Shown in pieces: positions 52,590 through 63,357 of a DNA stretch of 64,000 nucleotides (positions are counted from its first letter, which is position 1; the number at the start of each line of letters is the position of its first letter). Both the position numbers and the translations under genes were made by a program. The stretch lies in the NCBI GenBank assembly GCA_023838465.1, contig JAIVEQ010000010.1, forward strand, positions 21,490-85,489, in the 5' to 3' direction. Source of the DNA: Candidatus Thiodiazotropha sp. Its GTDB lineage: Bacteria; Pseudomonadota; Gammaproteobacteria; Chromatiales; Chromatiaceae. The notes under the pieces were generated by a model. It did no database searches and was not told where the DNA came from. It worked only from the letters and a program-made list of their open reading frames with translations.

Positions 52590-53939
52590 ATGCAGCGGCA
52601 TGACACAATTGCAGCTGTCGCCACCCCACCCGGACGCGGTGGGGTAGGCATAGTTCGCATCAGCGGACCCGAATGTATGGCTATTGCGCAAGATCTGATC
52701 GACGCCCCACCACTACCTCCCAGACAAGCATGCCTGAAGTCATTTTATGATCAGCATGGAGAGGTCATAGATAGAGGCCTTGCACTCTTTTTTCCTGCGC
52801 CCCACTCTTTCACTGGTGAGGATGTGCTGGAGTTGCAAGGTCATGGTGGTCCGATAGTGATGGACCTGCTTTTGCAACGCTCTCTACAGCTGGGTGCCCG
52901 CCTGGCCAGACCGGGGGAGTTCAGTGAAAGAGCCTTTCTTAATGACAAACTGGATCTGGTTCAGGCCGAAGCAATAGCGGACTTGATCGATGCGGATAGT
53001 CATGCTGCTGCGCGACTTGCCTGCCGCACTTTGCAAGGGGCTTTTTCAGAGCGTATTTATAAATTGGTCGAAAGGTTGATCGAACTGCGTTTGTATGTCG
53101 AGTCTGCTATAGACTTTCCTGAGGAGGAGATTGACTTCCTTAGTGACAGCAATGTAAGTGAGCGCTTACATACAGTGATTACTGAGACACAAAGTACATT
53201 GCAGAATGCGCAGACCGGGAGACTGCTTAGAGATGGCTTGACGCTGGTTATCGCGGGACGTCCGAATGCTGGAAAATCGAGTCTGTTAAATGCACTTGCA
53301 GGGGCTGAAACAGCCATTGTTACGGAGATACCTGGTACTACCAGGGATCTGCTACGTGAAAGGATCTCTATTGATGGCCTGCCACTGCATATCATCGATA
53401 CAGCCGGTCTGCGGGAGAGCCAGGATCCGGTGGAAGAGGAAGGTATTCGCAGGGCAAAACGAGAGATCGAACAGGCTGACCGTGTTCTCTGGGTATTCGA
53501 TGATCAGACCGACCCCCAACATTTAGCACTCGACAGGAGCCGCTTGCCGGAAGGTGTTCCAGTGACCCTTGTGAGAAATAAAATAGATTTTGCTAACAGA
53601 CCCGCCGCTATCAGTGAGGATGAATCAGGCATAGAAATCGCGCTCTCTGCCACAAAAGGTGTGGGCATCGATTTGTTGAGAGAACACCTTAAGCAGTGTG
53701 TCGGTTATCAGGCGTTGGGTGAAGGGGAGTTTATCGCTCGACGCAGACACCTTGATGCCTTAGAAAGAGCGTTACGACATCTGAATCAGGGGTCAACTAG
53801 TCTGTGCAGGGATCAAGCCGGTGAATTGTTAGCGGAAGATCTGCGCCTGGCGCAGCAGTCGCTGTCAGAGATAACGGGAGAATTTACTGCAGATGATCTT
53901 CTGGGTCGGATATTCAGTAGCTTCTGTATAGGAAAATAG
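52590..53939 (+). CDS. mnmE: tRNA modification GTPase MnmE
   Basis: 449 residues from the ATG at 52590. N-terminal tetrahydrofolate-binding domain ([16 protein letters not shown], about 11-26), helical domain, and inserted Ras-like G domain with [14 protein letters not shown] (about 222-235), the TTRD switch and DTAGLRE. The C-terminus is CIGK, with the catalytic Cys. With MnmG it forms the cmnm5 group on U34 of tRNA. mnmG is 4.4 kb downstream, separated by the moxR operon. Confidence 0.97.
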   Translation: MQRHDTIAAVATPPGRGGVGIVRISGPECMAIAQDLIDAPPLPPRQACLKSFYDQHGEVIDRGLALFFPAPHSFTGEDVLELQGHGGPIVMDLLLQRSLQLGARLARPGEFSERAFLNDKLDLVQAEAIADLIDADSHAAARLACRTLQGAFSERIYKLVERLIELRLYVESAIDFPEEEIDFLSDSNVSERLHTVITETQSTLQNAQTGRLLRDGLTLVIAGRPNAGKSSLLNALAGAETAIVTEIPGTTRDLLRERISIDGLPLHIIDTAGLRESQDPVEEEGIRRAKREIEQADRVLWVFDDQTDPQHLALDRSRLPEGVPVTLVRNKIDFANRPAAISEDESGIEIALSATKGVGIDLLREHLKQCVGYQALGEGEFIARRRHLDALERALRHLNQGSTSLCRDQAGELLAEDLRLAQQSLSEITGEFTADDLLGRIFSSFCIGK

Positions 53940-54058
53940 CGCAACTGAGGCTTTTAGAATAATTCAAGAAGCTTATTTGATCGAGCACATTGCAGTCGTA
54001 GCAAAGTCACGACTAACTATGTTGGAATAGATAAAACGTTTGAGGAGGAGAAGAAACC

Positions 54059-54295
54059 ATGTTGGGCGAACCCCATGATCTGTTACACGAATTTCCCGAA
54101 TATGCTGAAAAAATTGCCGAATTGCGTGAAAACAATGAGGTATTTCACAACCTGATGGATGAGTATGATTGGTTGGATGCACATATTCGAAATCTTGAAG
54201 AGCTGAGTACCCCGGTATCTGATTTTCATATTGAAGAGATGAAGAAGCGACGTCTACTGCTGAAAGATAGGCTTTATGCCATTCTGCATGGTTAA
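54059..54295 (+). CDS. YdcH-family (DUF465) small protein
   Basis: 78 residues, a helical hairpin typical of DUF465: HDLLHEFPEYAEKIAELREN (about 6-25), then FHNLMDEYDWLDAHIR and EMKKRRLLLKDRLYAIL at the end. GAGGAGGAG precedes the ATG. Function unknown. It is convergent with the transglutaminase gene. Confidence 0.88.
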   Translation: MLGEPHDLLHEFPEYAEKIAELRENNEVFHNLMDEYDWLDAHIRNLEELSTPVSDFHIEEMKKRRLLLKDRLYAILHG

Positions 54296-54318
54296 TTCAG
54301 AAAGTAGATGATTGAGGA

Positions 54319-56298
54319 TCAGCGTCGCCGAGGCCGAAACTGGCGTACCTGCCGTGCGAAAAGCTGGCATTCCATGTCGGTACGGCGAGAAGCGTAGCGT
54401 AGCTGAATGTAGAGATCGATAATCCGCATAATCTGTGCTGCCAGATCAGGACGTCGTCGTGATGCTCGTTTTGCAAAATCCAGTGGCCCCTCATAGGGCC
54501 TTCGGGTAATACCCAGGCGCGACAACCTACGACAAAAGCGATCATATATTCTTTTTGTGCGGGTTTGCCGCTGCTTGCCTTGCCAGGCAATGCGCAGGCC
54601 AACAAACAACAGGCTAACTGCAATCATGCCGATTGTTATAAAACTCCATTGGCTAGCGGTAAAGGTGTCGAAACCTAAGCTGTGCATCAGACTGAATTGA
54701 TGCTCCCTGCTATAGCCAATAATCCATCGTTCCCATTGAACATTGGCACTATCGAAGGCATATGCAATTTGCCGAACCATAGAGCCGACAAACCCACCAC
54801 TACCGATGTTAAACAGCGCGGGTGACCCCTCCTCACCAAAATTTAATCTTATCGGATAATTCACCCGCTCCGGTGCGACAGCTGCGGTAGGGTCGATTCT
54901 TACCCAACCGCGACCTTCCAGCCAGACTTCAGACCAGGCATGAGCGTCGTGTTGTCGAACTATGAAATAGTCACCGAGCGTATTGTATTCTCCACCCTGA
55001 TAGCCCAATACCAGCCGTGCTGGAATAGCCGCAATACGCATCAGTTGGGTAAAACTGGTGGCATAGTGTTCACAAAAACCCTCTCGTCCTTCAAAAAGGA
55101 ATTCATCAATGGCATTCTCGATATAGCGGGGGGGCGTGAGTGTATAGACGAATGGTTGGGTATTAAAATAGCGTAGGGCCTGATCGACTATTTGCTTATC
55201 ATTCAGTGACGCCGCCTGCCACTGAGAGACAAGATCCCGTTGACGTTGTGTCACGTTATCATTTAGCTGCAATGCTCGCTTACGTAAAACAGGTGGTAGC
55301 TGTGGTGTACGATAGTTAGTCGCAGATCGTCCGTTATAGTGCAGTGGTTGGGTGACAGGCCTATTTTTTAATAACTGAAAATCTCTGCTTAATCGGCTGT
55401 TTGTGGGTGCAGCGATGGGGAGGTCCAGGCTATATAACCAGGGTTTGTTGTGTGGCTCAAGAAAGACTTCGTATGCAATGGGGTCACCGATTTGGATGAC
55501 CTCTACCGCGTCATACCCCATCGGGCGGCTCCTGTCGGTATACCAACTATAGCCATCTGTATCCCAAAGCACTAAACCCCGCCAATAGCGTTGTGCTGTT
55601 GGAGGCGGTGTATGTTTGAACTGGACGCGGAAAGCAACCCCAGGCGATTCGATCAGTTGACTGATGGCACCTGGTGTCACTCGATCGCTAAGACCGGTCA
55701 TTGCCGAAGAGTCTGTAGCGAAATTCCATAGAGGTTGTGTGATACGGGGAAAGATGACAAATAGAATCAGCGCGATAGGGAGTGCCTGGATTCCTATGAT
55801 CAGTGTTTTTAGGATGGGTTCATGTAGACGTGATGATGGTTTTACACGGTTTATCTCAAGCAACAGTGCAGTAAGACAGATAATTACCAACAGTAGATAG
55901 AGGGCCAACACAATTGACTGACTGAAAAGAAATTGGGTAATGACAACGAAATAGGAGATAAATACCGAAACATAGATATCGCGGCGTTTTTTAACCTCCA
56001 TGACTTTTAGTAACAGCATATTTGCCAATAGGGCAACGCCGGCATCCCGACCTATCAGCGTTTGGTAGTGTGAGTAGACTAGAAAAATGGCACCAAACGT
56101 GGCTAGCAGAAGTAACCAACGACCCGGTTGCAGCTTGGGTAGATACAGACTGCTTAATCGCCATCCGAACAGGGCAATCAGGTAGAGGTTGATAGGCAAT
56201 GATAGATTCATGCCATGAGGCAGAATCGCCAGCCCCATAAACAGGCTGAGCAGCAGCATCAATCGAAGGGTCAGGGTTTGCTCAAAGGGTTGCTGCAT
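54319..56298 (-). CDS. TgpA-type membrane transglutaminase-like protease
   Basis: 659 residues from the ATG at 56298 (GAGGGTGG upstream). Six hydrophobic segments in the first 190 residues (DUF3488), then a periplasmic transglutaminase-core domain with the catalytic Cys in GFCEHYATSFTQLMR (about 405), His in HDAHAWSEVWLEG (about 450) and Asp in RIDPTAAV, then a last membrane helix and a cytoplasmic tail (DUF4129-like). TgpA of Pseudomonas is essential. Third gene of the moxR-DUF58-tgpA operon, overlapping DUF58 by 17 bases. Confidence 0.92.
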   Translation of the reverse strand: MQQPFEQTLTLRLMLLLSLFMGLAILPHGMNLSLPINLYLIALFGWRLSSLYLPKLQPGRWLLLLATFGAIFLVYSHYQTLIGRDAGVALLANMLLLKVMEVKKRRDIYVSVFISYFVVITQFLFSQSIVLALYLLLVIICLTALLLEINRVKPSSRLHEPILKTLIIGIQALPIALILFVIFPRITQPLWNFATDSSAMTGLSDRVTPGAISQLIESPGVAFRVQFKHTPPPTAQRYWRGLVLWDTDGYSWYTDRSRPMGYDAVEVIQIGDPIAYEVFLEPHNKPWLYSLDLPIAAPTNSRLSRDFQLLKNRPVTQPLHYNGRSATNYRTPQLPPVLRKRALQLNDNVTQRQRDLVSQWQAASLNDKQIVDQALRYFNTQPFVYTLTPPRYIENAIDEFLFEGREGFCEHYATSFTQLMRIAAIPARLVLGYQGGEYNTLGDYFIVRQHDAHAWSEVWLEGRGWVRIDPTAAVAPERVNYPIRLNFGEEGSPALFNIGSGGFVGSMVRQIAYAFDSANVQWERWIIGYSREHQFSLMHSLGFDTFTASQWSFITIGMIAVSLLFVGLRIAWQGKQRQTRTKRIYDRFCRRLSRLGITRRPYEGPLDFAKRASRRRPDLAAQIMRIIDLYIQLRYASRRTDMECQLFARQVRQFRPRRR

Positions 56299-57253
56299 CA
56301 CCACCCTCAAATCTAGCAAGTAGGGAGAGGCAGTTTTGCATGTGCAGCTGCCCAGCGCCATCTGCAATTTTCTGCCCGGGTATCCGCAAGCTATAAGATT
56401 GCTCTCTCTCCTCAGCTTGCAAAATGAACCGACACAGCAGGCTGAGGCGTTGCTCTGGAGCTTGCTCTGTCAGCAGATCCCAATCGAGCTTCACCTGCTC
56501 GGTCCTGTCACCACCAAACTGCTTGCTCAGCAGGCCACGTTCTCTGGCATGTGCCTTCCAATCGATATGTCGCGGTGAATCGCCGGGGCGGAAATTACGC
56601 AGGCCGATGAAATCATCAGCCCCTACCCCGCGATCACCGGCATCACTACGGCTATAGACAGGCAATGAAGGGGGCTCTCCCCTGCTGGCAGGCTTCGGAT
56701 AGACCAGACAACTGAGATCGAGACGTGCATAGGTCCACGCATAGAATAGGCCCAGTGGATAGGTGGTATTTAAAATAATTTCGGGTAGTGTCAGCTCACC
56801 ACGACGTTTTGTCTTGATGGGAAGGTGAAGAAGTGCTTCTTCGCTGGCGGGTATATCGACTGAATCACCAACCTGTTTCTTGCATTTTAAACTGATACCA
56901 AAGTGATCTAAAGTTGAAGCATTCGACACCCGCAAAGTAAAATCGGCAGTCTGACCAGCGAATACGGATGCGGCTCCTACCGGTGAGAGGGTTAGGCCCA
57001 ACAGGTTACGCCAGGTATGGAGGATAGCGTTGAGCCAGATACCGCCGAGCAGAAAGGTCATCAGGTAACCAAGATTGCTTCCGTAATTTATCGAGCCCAC
57101 CAGCATGAGTATCAGCATAAAAGCAAGCAATAGACCCTGCCGTGTCGGCAGTATGTAGATACTGCGAGGCATAACCCGGACGCCACCGCGGGAATCCGGT
57201 TTGGCATGTCGGCGAAAGTAACTCAGCCATTGCCCGAGTGGCAGGGAAGCCAT
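56282..57253 (-). CDS. DUF58 protein
   Basis: 323 residues from the ATG at 57253, one base after the moxR stop; a GTG at 57274 is possible but lies inside moxR. Two membrane helices (about 40-80) are followed by a cytoplasmic von Willebrand-like region with the DUF58 signature GADDFIGLRNFRPGDSPRHI (about 208-227) and WKAHARERGLLSKQF. DUF58 proteins work with MoxR ATPases in the assembly or folding of envelope or metal-dependent complexes. Confidence 0.92.
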   Translation of the reverse strand: MASLPLGQWLSYFRRHAKPDSRGGVRVMPRSIYILPTRQGLLLAFMLILMLVGSINYGSNLGYLMTFLLGGIWLNAILHTWRNLLGLTLSPVGAASVFAGQTADFTLRVSNASTLDHFGISLKCKKQVGDSVDIPASEEALLHLPIKTKRRGELTLPEIILNTTYPLGLFYAWTYARLDLSCLVYPKPASRGEPPSLPVYSRSDAGDRGVGADDFIGLRNFRPGDSPRHIDWKAHARERGLLSKQFGGDRTEQVKLDWDLLTEQAPEQRLSLLCRFILQAEEREQSYSLRIPGQKIADGAGQLHMQNCLSLLARFEGGDAATL

Positions 57254-57254
57254 C

Positions 57255-58172
57255 TTAAGGAACGGGGACTGCACTGAGCAGATTTTTCACCATGCCATCG
57301 CCCTGGCTGCCACCACAATCCCCTGCCGCCTGTAGCCGATGACCGACTGTGGCAGGCAGTACCGCCTGCAGATCTTCAGGTAGTACCAGTTTGCGACCCT
57401 CAAGAAACGCCCATGCGCGAGCCCCCTGCAAGATGGCAAGACCGGCACGAGGAGAGAGGCCATGTCGGTAATCGGGTGAATTGCGACTGAACAAAAGGAT
57501 ATCCTGGCAATAGTCGATCAATGCATCAGCAACATGAACTTGTGACACTTGCTGCTGATAGTCGGCCAGATTCAGGTTGTTCATGGCTACAGGTGTACGT
57601 TGCAGCACCTGACGCCGGTCCTCTCCCGCAAGAAGCTCACGTTCGGCGTTCCGCTCTGGGTAACCTATGCGGACTCGCATTAGAAAACGATCTAGTTGTG
57701 ATTCCGGCAAAGGAAAGGTACCGACCTGGTGACTGGGATTCTGGGTGGCAATAACGAAAAACGGCTCTGGTAATCCGTGGGTCTGGCCATCAGTAGTGAC
57801 TTGCCGTTCCTCCATGGCTTCCAACAAAGCACTCTGAGCTTTGGGGGTGGCACGGTTGATCTCATCCGCCAGTACCAACTGTGCGAATACCGGTCCCGGA
57901 TGAAACTGAAAACGCTGTTCATTTCGTTCATAGATGGAGACGCCGATGATATCCGAGGGTAGCAGGTCACTGGTAAACTGGATGCGCTGGTAGTGAAGTC
58001 CCAACAGATGTGCCAGTGTATGCGCGAGGGTTGTCTTGCCGACACCGGGGAGATCCTCGATCAGCAGATGCCCACGAGCCAGCAGGCAGGCAAGGGATAA
58101 CTTAACAACTTCCTGTTTGCCCAGTAGGATGTTACTGGCGGCTTCGAAGACCTTTTGCAGTTCAGCACTCAT
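57255..58172 (-). CDS. MoxR-family AAA+ ATPase
   Basis: 305 residues. Walker A LPGVGKTTLAHTLA (about 41-54), Walker B VLADEINRATPKAQSALLEAM (about 104-124) and the sensor segment FFVIATQNPSHQVGTFPLPE. MoxR ATPases act as chaperones with the DUF58 and TgpA partners encoded downstream in the same operon. The start lies 150 bases from divergent mnmG. Confidence 0.95.
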   Translation of the reverse strand: MSAELQKVFEAASNILLGKQEVVKLSLACLLARGHLLIEDLPGVGKTTLAHTLAHLLGLHYQRIQFTSDLLPSDIIGVSIYERNEQRFQFHPGPVFAQLVLADEINRATPKAQSALLEAMEERQVTTDGQTHGLPEPFFVIATQNPSHQVGTFPLPESQLDRFLMRVRIGYPERNAERELLAGEDRRQVLQRTPVAMNNLNLADYQQQVSQVHVADALIDYCQDILLFSRNSPDYRHGLSPRAGLAILQGARAWAFLEGRKLVLPEDLQAVLPATVGHRLQAAGDCGGSQGDGMVKNLLSAVPVP

Positions 58173-58322
58173 ACTAATATTTCCGTAGCCCTATTCATAT
58201 CGGCTAAGATAACCGATTCAATTTTTTTAAGTTCCTGTCTAAACCGATACCTTCAATGAGGGTAGAGGCCAAACAGAATACACCACACTAGTTCCAAGGC
58301 ATGATGATGCCCTTAGAAGCCT

Positions 58323-60197
58323 ATGTTTTATACCGAGAGTTTTGATGTGATTGTAGTGGGTGGCGGCCATGCCGGGACCGAAGCGGCCCTGGCATCTGCT
58401 CGTATGGGTGCTCGTACCCTGCTACTCAGCCACAATATCGAGACCCTGGGCCAGATGAGTTGTAATCCGGCAATCGGTGGTATCGGCAAGGGACATCTGG
58501 TCAAAGAGGTGGATGCGCTGGGTGGCGTGATGGCTCATGCTGCCGATCTTGGCGGGATTCAATTTCGCATCCTCAATTCACGAAAAGGGGTTGCAGTACG
58601 GGCGACCCGTGCCCAGGCCGACCGTGTTCGCTACAAGGCGGCCATTCGCCATGCTCTTGAAAATCAACCCAACCTTCAGCTTTTTCAACAGGCAGTGGAT
58701 GATCTGCTGGTGGAGCAGGATCGGGTTACCGGGGTAGTTACCCAGATGGGGGTGAAGTTTCGTGCCAACGCCGTGGTCCTGACTGTCGGTACCTTTCTCG
58801 GTGGGCGTATCCACATCGGGCTTTCCAACTATGCTGGGGGGCGTGCCGGCGATCCCCCCTCGAATGCCCTCTCACAGCGCCTGCGTGAATTGCCTTTTCG
58901 TGTGGAACGGTTGAAGACCGGGACACCGCCGCGTATCGATGGACGTACTATCGATTACACGCAACTGCAGGCCCAACCCGGCGATACCCCTACACCTGTG
59001 TTCTCCTTTCTAGGCTCCCGGGAGCAACACCCCAGACAGGTCAGTTGCCACATTACTCATACCAACCAGCAGACCCACGATATCATCCACACAGGGCTCT
59101 CCCGCTCACCCATGTACACCGGTGTAATCGAGGGTGTTGGACCACGCTATTGTCCATCGATCGAAGATAAGATCGTGCGGTTTGCGGACAAGGAGTCCCA
59201 TCAGATCTTTATCGAACCCGAAGGATTGGATACCCACGAAATCTATCCGAACGGTATCTCGACCAGTCTGCCGTTTGATATTCAGCATCAACTGGTCTGC
59301 TCTATGAAGGGGTTTGAGAAGGCCCATATAACCCGACCGGGTTACGCCATCGAGTATGACTTTTTCGATCCTCGCGAGTTGAAAGCCTCTCTGGAGACCA
59401 AGCATATACAGGGTCTCTTCTTCGCTGGGCAGATCAACGGTACTACCGGTTATGAAGAGGCCGCTGCCCAGGGATTGCTGGGCGGTCTGAATGCCGTGCT
59501 TCACAGTCGAGAGCAAGCAGCCTGGACACCAAGGCGGGACGAGGCCTATCTTGGAGTCATGGTGGACGACCTGATCACCCGGGGTACCCTGGAGCCCTAC
59601 CGCATGTTCACCAGCCGTGCTGAATACCGGCTGTTGTTGCGGGAGGATAATGCCGATCTGCGACTCACTCAGGTGGGACGAAATCTGGGTTTGGTCGATG
59701 ACAGACGCTGGCAGGCATTTTGTCAAAAGCGCGAAGCAATCGAGCGTGAGCAGCAACGTTTGAAGGGTATCTGGCTGCAACCGAAGGATTTCGACCCGGT
59801 TCAAGCAGAGGCGATATTAGGTGGCGTGCTATCGAAAGATGCCTCTGCAATTAATCTACTGGCAAGGCCGAATGTCGCCTACCAACAGTTAATGAGTCTG
59901 CCAAAACTGGGGCCGGGTGAGGAACATCCCCAAGTGATTGAGCAACTTGAAGTTCAAGCTAAATATGCGGGTTACATCGATCGACAACAAGGTGAAATCG
60001 AAAAACTGCGGGCCAATGAAGCGGTGGTCCTGCCAGAGAACCTGGACTATGAAGGTGTGCGGGGTCTCTCCTCCGAGGTGAGAGAGAAGTTTCTAAGTCA
60101 CCGCCCACAAACCTTGGGACAGGCTGGGCGTATTCCCGGTATCACACCGGCAGCCATCTCGTTACTGTTGATTCACTTGAAAAAGCGTTCTGCCTGA
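58323..60197 (+). CDS. mnmG: tRNA uridine-5-carboxymethylaminomethyl modification enzyme MnmG
   Basis: 624 residues (E. coli 629). N-terminal FAD-binding [17 protein letters not shown] (about 12-28) and [17 protein letters not shown] (about 46-62) are diagnostic; C-terminal MnmE-binding helices end at KKRSA. Forms the cmnm5 modification at tRNA U34 with MnmE. Its stop overlaps the rsmG start (TGATG). Confidence 0.98.
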   Translation: MFYTESFDVIVVGGGHAGTEAALASARMGARTLLLSHNIETLGQMSCNPAIGGIGKGHLVKEVDALGGVMAHAADLGGIQFRILNSRKGVAVRATRAQADRVRYKAAIRHALENQPNLQLFQQAVDDLLVEQDRVTGVVTQMGVKFRANAVVLTVGTFLGGRIHIGLSNYAGGRAGDPPSNALSQRLRELPFRVERLKTGTPPRIDGRTIDYTQLQAQPGDTPTPVFSFLGSREQHPRQVSCHITHTNQQTHDIIHTGLSRSPMYTGVIEGVGPRYCPSIEDKIVRFADKESHQIFIEPEGLDTHEIYPNGISTSLPFDIQHQLVCSMKGFEKAHITRPGYAIEYDFFDPRELKASLETKHIQGLFFAGQINGTTGYEEAAAQGLLGGLNAVLHSREQAAWTPRRDEAYLGVMVDDLITRGTLEPYRMFTSRAEYRLLLREDNADLRLTQVGRNLGLVDDRRWQAFCQKREAIEREQQRLKGIWLQPKDFDPVQAEAILGGVLSKDASAINLLARPNVAYQQLMSLPKLGPGEEHPQVIEQLEVQAKYAGYIDRQQGEIEKLRANEAVVLPENLDYEGVRGLSSEVREKFLSHRPQTLGQAGRIPGITPAAISLLLIHLKKRSA

Positions 60198-60853
60198 TGG
60201 GAGCGCCACCGTTTAATGATTCCGCTTGCCGACAACGCCTGCAACAAGGCGCAATGGTCATTGACATGACATTGAGTGAACAACAGCAGCAGGGTTTGAT
60301 GCAGTTTCTATTGTTGTTGGTAAATTGGAACAAGGCCTTCAATCTCACAGCTGTACGTGATCCGCTGGAGATGGTGGGTCGGCACCTGCTGGATAGCCTG
60401 GTGTTGCTTCCCCATCTGACTTCCACAAGCTGTCTCGATATGGGAACAGGAGCGGGTCTGCCGGGTATCCCCTTGGCGATCATGCGGCCACAGACACATT
60501 TTGTCCTGCTTGACGGTAATAGCAAAAAAATACGTTTCGTTCGTCAAGTGGTGATGGAACTGGGGCTGAAAAATGTGCAGCCAGTTCATGCCAGGGTAGA
60601 GAGCTATCATCCGCAGTCTCCGTTTCAGACCTTGCTCTCAAGGGCCTTCTCTGCGCTACCGAAGATGCTCGAGCTAACGAGTGAGCTGCGCGGGCCAGAG
60701 ACAGAATTGTTGGCCATGAAGGGCAGCGTTCCCAGTGAGGAGATAGCCCAACTTGGGCCGGATTATCAGTGTGACATCATCCCTCTGCAGGTTCCGTTCG
60801 ATGTGGGAGAACGCTGTCTGGTGCGGATTAGACAATCAGTGCCAGTAAGGTGA
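60197..60853 (+). CDS. rsmG: 16S rRNA (guanine-527 N7) methyltransferase RsmG
   Basis: 218 residues (E. coli 207). Rossmann methyltransferase with WNKAFNLTAVRDPLEMVGRH (about 49-68), the SAM loop LDMGTGAGLPGIPLAIMRP (about 80-98) and SRAFSALPKM (about 151). Methylates G527 of 16S rRNA. An internal ATG about 20 codons in would give the E. coli length; the overlap with mnmG favours 60197. Confidence 0.95.
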   Translation: MGAPPFNDSACRQRLQQGAMVIDMTLSEQQQQGLMQFLLLLVNWNKAFNLTAVRDPLEMVGRHLLDSLVLLPHLTSTSCLDMGTGAGLPGIPLAIMRPQTHFVLLDGNSKKIRFVRQVVMELGLKNVQPVHARVESYHPQSPFQTLLSRAFSALPKMLELTSELRGPETELLAMKGSVPSEEIAQLGPDYQCDIIPLQVPFDVGERCLVRIRQSVPVR

Positions 60854-61497
60854 ATCAGGATTTGCGGCTTGCTAGTGCCCATCCGTAGGTGCTGAGTGTT
60901 GACCTGACCGTCAGTGGTTTATGTGTCTTCAAGGCCATTTCTAGATAGGTACCCGCTTGTCTATCTGGAAGCGTCAGAGCACGTCATTCCAACGAAGGCC
61001 CACTGCTGTCTGAAATAAGTGAACACGATTGACTGGAGGTAAGGCAGCGTCTCTGTTTGGTGACAATAAGTCGCAGATGAGACTTAAACTATCAGCGTCT
61101 TACGGTGGGGCAGGGCTCCACCCTAGGGTCCATTTTGAGGTGCAGGGTGGGGCCCGGCCCCACCTATCTTTTGATGAACAAGACAAAGACTATTCGGGTA
61201 TGGCGGTTAAGTTGTAGATAGTCTTACCAGACGATAGGTGTAAAACCTGGGTGCTGGTCAATGAAATATATTCTGGACAGTAGTGGACGAAGATCAGGTG
61301 CCTGGAAATTCAATGAGTTGCTGGATCCCAACCTTCGTCGGGATGATGTGGATCCTGAAAGATGTGTGTTTTCGGATCGACACTAGCCAGTCTGTCTGTT
61401 GTACAGATTCAGCTTGAACTAAGAAAGGTTACCACCTTGTGTGATACTGCCGTTATGATAGGCAGTCCCTGTCACTGCGGAACTAAAAAAGAGCGCC
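60854..61497. other. 644-base gap between rsmG and parA
   Basis: Holds the REP-like palindrome at 61104-61164 and the parA leader. A 41-codon ORF (61261-61386, opening MKYILDSSGRRSGAWKF) has no clear ribosome-binding site and no family match; I do not call it a gene. Nothing else is apparent. Confidence 0.5.
61104..61164. repeat. REP-like palindrome, copy 2
   Basis: GGTGGGGCAGGGCTCCACCC pairs with GGGTGGGGCCCGGCCCCACC with two mismatches across about 19 bases of loop. Its left arm matches the left arm of the 18170-18229 copy at 19 of 20 bases. Confidence 0.75.
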
Positions 61498-62289
61498 ATG
61501 GGTTATATTATCTCAATTGCCAACCAGAAGGGTGGTGTCGGCAAAACCACAACCACCGTAAACCTGGCGGCGTCCCTCGCTGCTATGAAGAAACGGGTGT
61601 TGCTGGTGGATATGGATCCACAGGGCAATGCCAGCATGGGAAGCGGCATCGATAAGTACAGCCTGGAGCACTCCAGTTGTGAGGTGCTGCTAGGCGACTC
61701 TACACTTCGCGATGCCATACAGCGAGCACCAGAGGCCAATTTCGATGTACTATCCGCCAATGCAGACCTCACGGCGGCAGAAGTCGGTCTGATGAACAGT
61801 ACGATGCGGGAGAAGCGTCTCGACCTGGCACTGGCACCAACTAAAGCAGACTATGACTATATTCTGGTCGACTGCCCACCTTCTCTGAACATGTTGACCC
61901 TCAATGCCCTGGTTGCAGCGGATGGCATACTGATTCCCATCCAGACCGAATACTATGCCCTGGAAGGTTTGTCGGCACTGATGAATACGGTTGAGCAGAT
62001 CCGCTCCCATCTCAATCAGGATCTGCAAATCGAAGGTTTTCTCCGTACCATGCACGATCCACGCAACAATCTTGCGATCGATGTATCAGGGCAGCTTCTC
62101 TCCCATTTCAAAGATGCGGTGTTTAACACCATCATTCCCCGCAATGTCCGGGTCGCCGAGGCACCAAGCCATGGTATACCGGTGTTGCTGTATGACAAAA
62201 ACTCACGTGGAGCAACTGCCTATCTGGCCCTGGCCAGTGAGTTGCTGCGCAGACATCGCCTACGCGATGTTGAAACCCAACCGGCCTAA
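61498..62289 (+). CDS. parA: Chromosome partitioning ATPase ParA (Soj)
   Basis: 263 residues. Deviant Walker A KGGVGKTTTTVNLAASLA (about 11-28), DMDPQGNASMGSG (about 38-50), and VDCPPSLNMLTLNALVA (about 121-137). Nucleoid-bound ATPase moving ParB-parS complexes. The 12-base gap to parB marks an operon. Confidence 0.97.
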   Translation: MGYIISIANQKGGVGKTTTTVNLAASLAAMKKRVLLVDMDPQGNASMGSGIDKYSLEHSSCEVLLGDSTLRDAIQRAPEANFDVLSANADLTAAEVGLMNSTMREKRLDLALAPTKADYDYILVDCPPSLNMLTLNALVAADGILIPIQTEYYALEGLSALMNTVEQIRSHLNQDLQIEGFLRTMHDPRNNLAIDVSGQLLSHFKDAVFNTIIPRNVRVAEAPSHGIPVLLYDKNSRGATAYLALASELLRRHRLRDVETQPA

Positions 62290-62301
62290 CGGAACAGAAA
62301 T

Positions 62302-63189
62302 ATGGTGGCAAAGAAAAGAGGACTGGGTCGTGGACTCGACGCCCTACTGGGTGGCATGCAAGCCGAGACCGAACAGAAAGCTACAGTCTCATCCACGCCG
62401 AGCCGCGAAAGCCTCAATCGACTGCCGGTCGATCTGATTCAGCGTGGACGTTATCAGCCGAGACGGGAGTTCGATGCCGACAGCCTGCGGGAGCTGGCCG
62501 ACTCCATCGCTGCACAAGGTGTCATCCAGCCTGTGGTGGTGCGACCGGTGGAGAATGATCGCTATGAATTGATTGCCGGTGAACGTCGCTGGCGTGCCGC
62601 GCAACAGGCCGGTCTGGACGAAATCCCGGTGGTGATCAAAGATGTCACCGAAGAAGCCGCCATGGCTATGGGGCTGATCGAAAATATCCAACGTGAAGAC
62701 CTCAACCCACTGGAAGAGGCGAATGCTCTAAACAGATTGCTGCTGGAATTTGGCCTGACCCACCAAGAGGTAGCCAAGGCAGTCGGTAAATCACGTACCA
62801 CTGTAACCAATCTGCTGCGTCTCCTGGAACTCAACGAAGAGGTTAAAAACCTGGTTGAGAGAGGTCGTATTGAGATGGGTCACGCCCGCTCCCTGCTGGG
62901 CCTGAAAGGAGAGAGCCAAACCCAGGCGGCAACGCAGGTGGTTGCACAAGGACTTTCGGTACGCGAGACAGAACGATTGGTACGCAGGCTACAGAACAAA
63001 GCAGACAATCCCAAGCCCCCACCTATTGCTCAGGCGATGGACCCGGATACCCGACGTTTAGTCATTGACCTATCAGAGAAGTTGGGGGCGAAGGTCGATC
63101 TCCAGCAAGGAGTGAAGGGCAAGGGAAAGTTGATAATAGGCTACAACAGTCTGGATGAATTGGAAGGGATTCTCGACCACATTAAATAG
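62302..63189 (+). CDS. parB: Chromosome partitioning protein ParB (Spo0J)
   Basis: 295 residues. N-terminal [15 protein letters not shown] start, CTPase domain with [10 protein letters not shown] (about 49-58) and the arginine patch [12 protein letters not shown] (about 93-104), then the parS-binding helix-turn-helix [23 protein letters not shown] (about 152-174), and a C-terminal dimerisation domain. The parS sites it should bind lie in recF, about 15.5 kb away. Confidence 0.97.
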   Translation: MVAKKRGLGRGLDALLGGMQAETEQKATVSSTPSRESLNRLPVDLIQRGRYQPRREFDADSLRELADSIAAQGVIQPVVVRPVENDRYELIAGERRWRAAQQAGLDEIPVVIKDVTEEAAMAMGLIENIQREDLNPLEEANALNRLLLEFGLTHQEVAKAVGKSRTTVTNLLRLLELNEEVKNLVERGRIEMGHARSLLGLKGESQTQAATQVVAQGLSVRETERLVRRLQNKADNPKPPPIAQAMDPDTRRLVIDLSEKLGAKVDLQQGVKGKGKLIIGYNSLDELEGILDHIK

Positions 63190-63357
63190 GTATCTAGTTG
63201 TACATGCCTGTTTTGCTCACATAGAAGTGACCCATTAAAGACCATACTGAGCGTGCAACAGGCTGTAGTTTCACTTTAGTTATTTAAACGTACTTCGATC
63301 TCTGAGTTTGAGATAAATCAAAATAGGAATACCTTGCCATTTGTTTGCAGAGTGCTC

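Noticed and set aside
61029..61217. 62-codon ORF upstream of parA
   Set aside because: It runs through the REP-like palindrome and has no family resemblance or ribosome-binding site.
63308..63321. TTGAGATAAATCAA, a 9-of-10 FNR-like word
   Set aside because: It lies downstream of both flanking genes (parB and a convergent gene), so it has no promoter to control.
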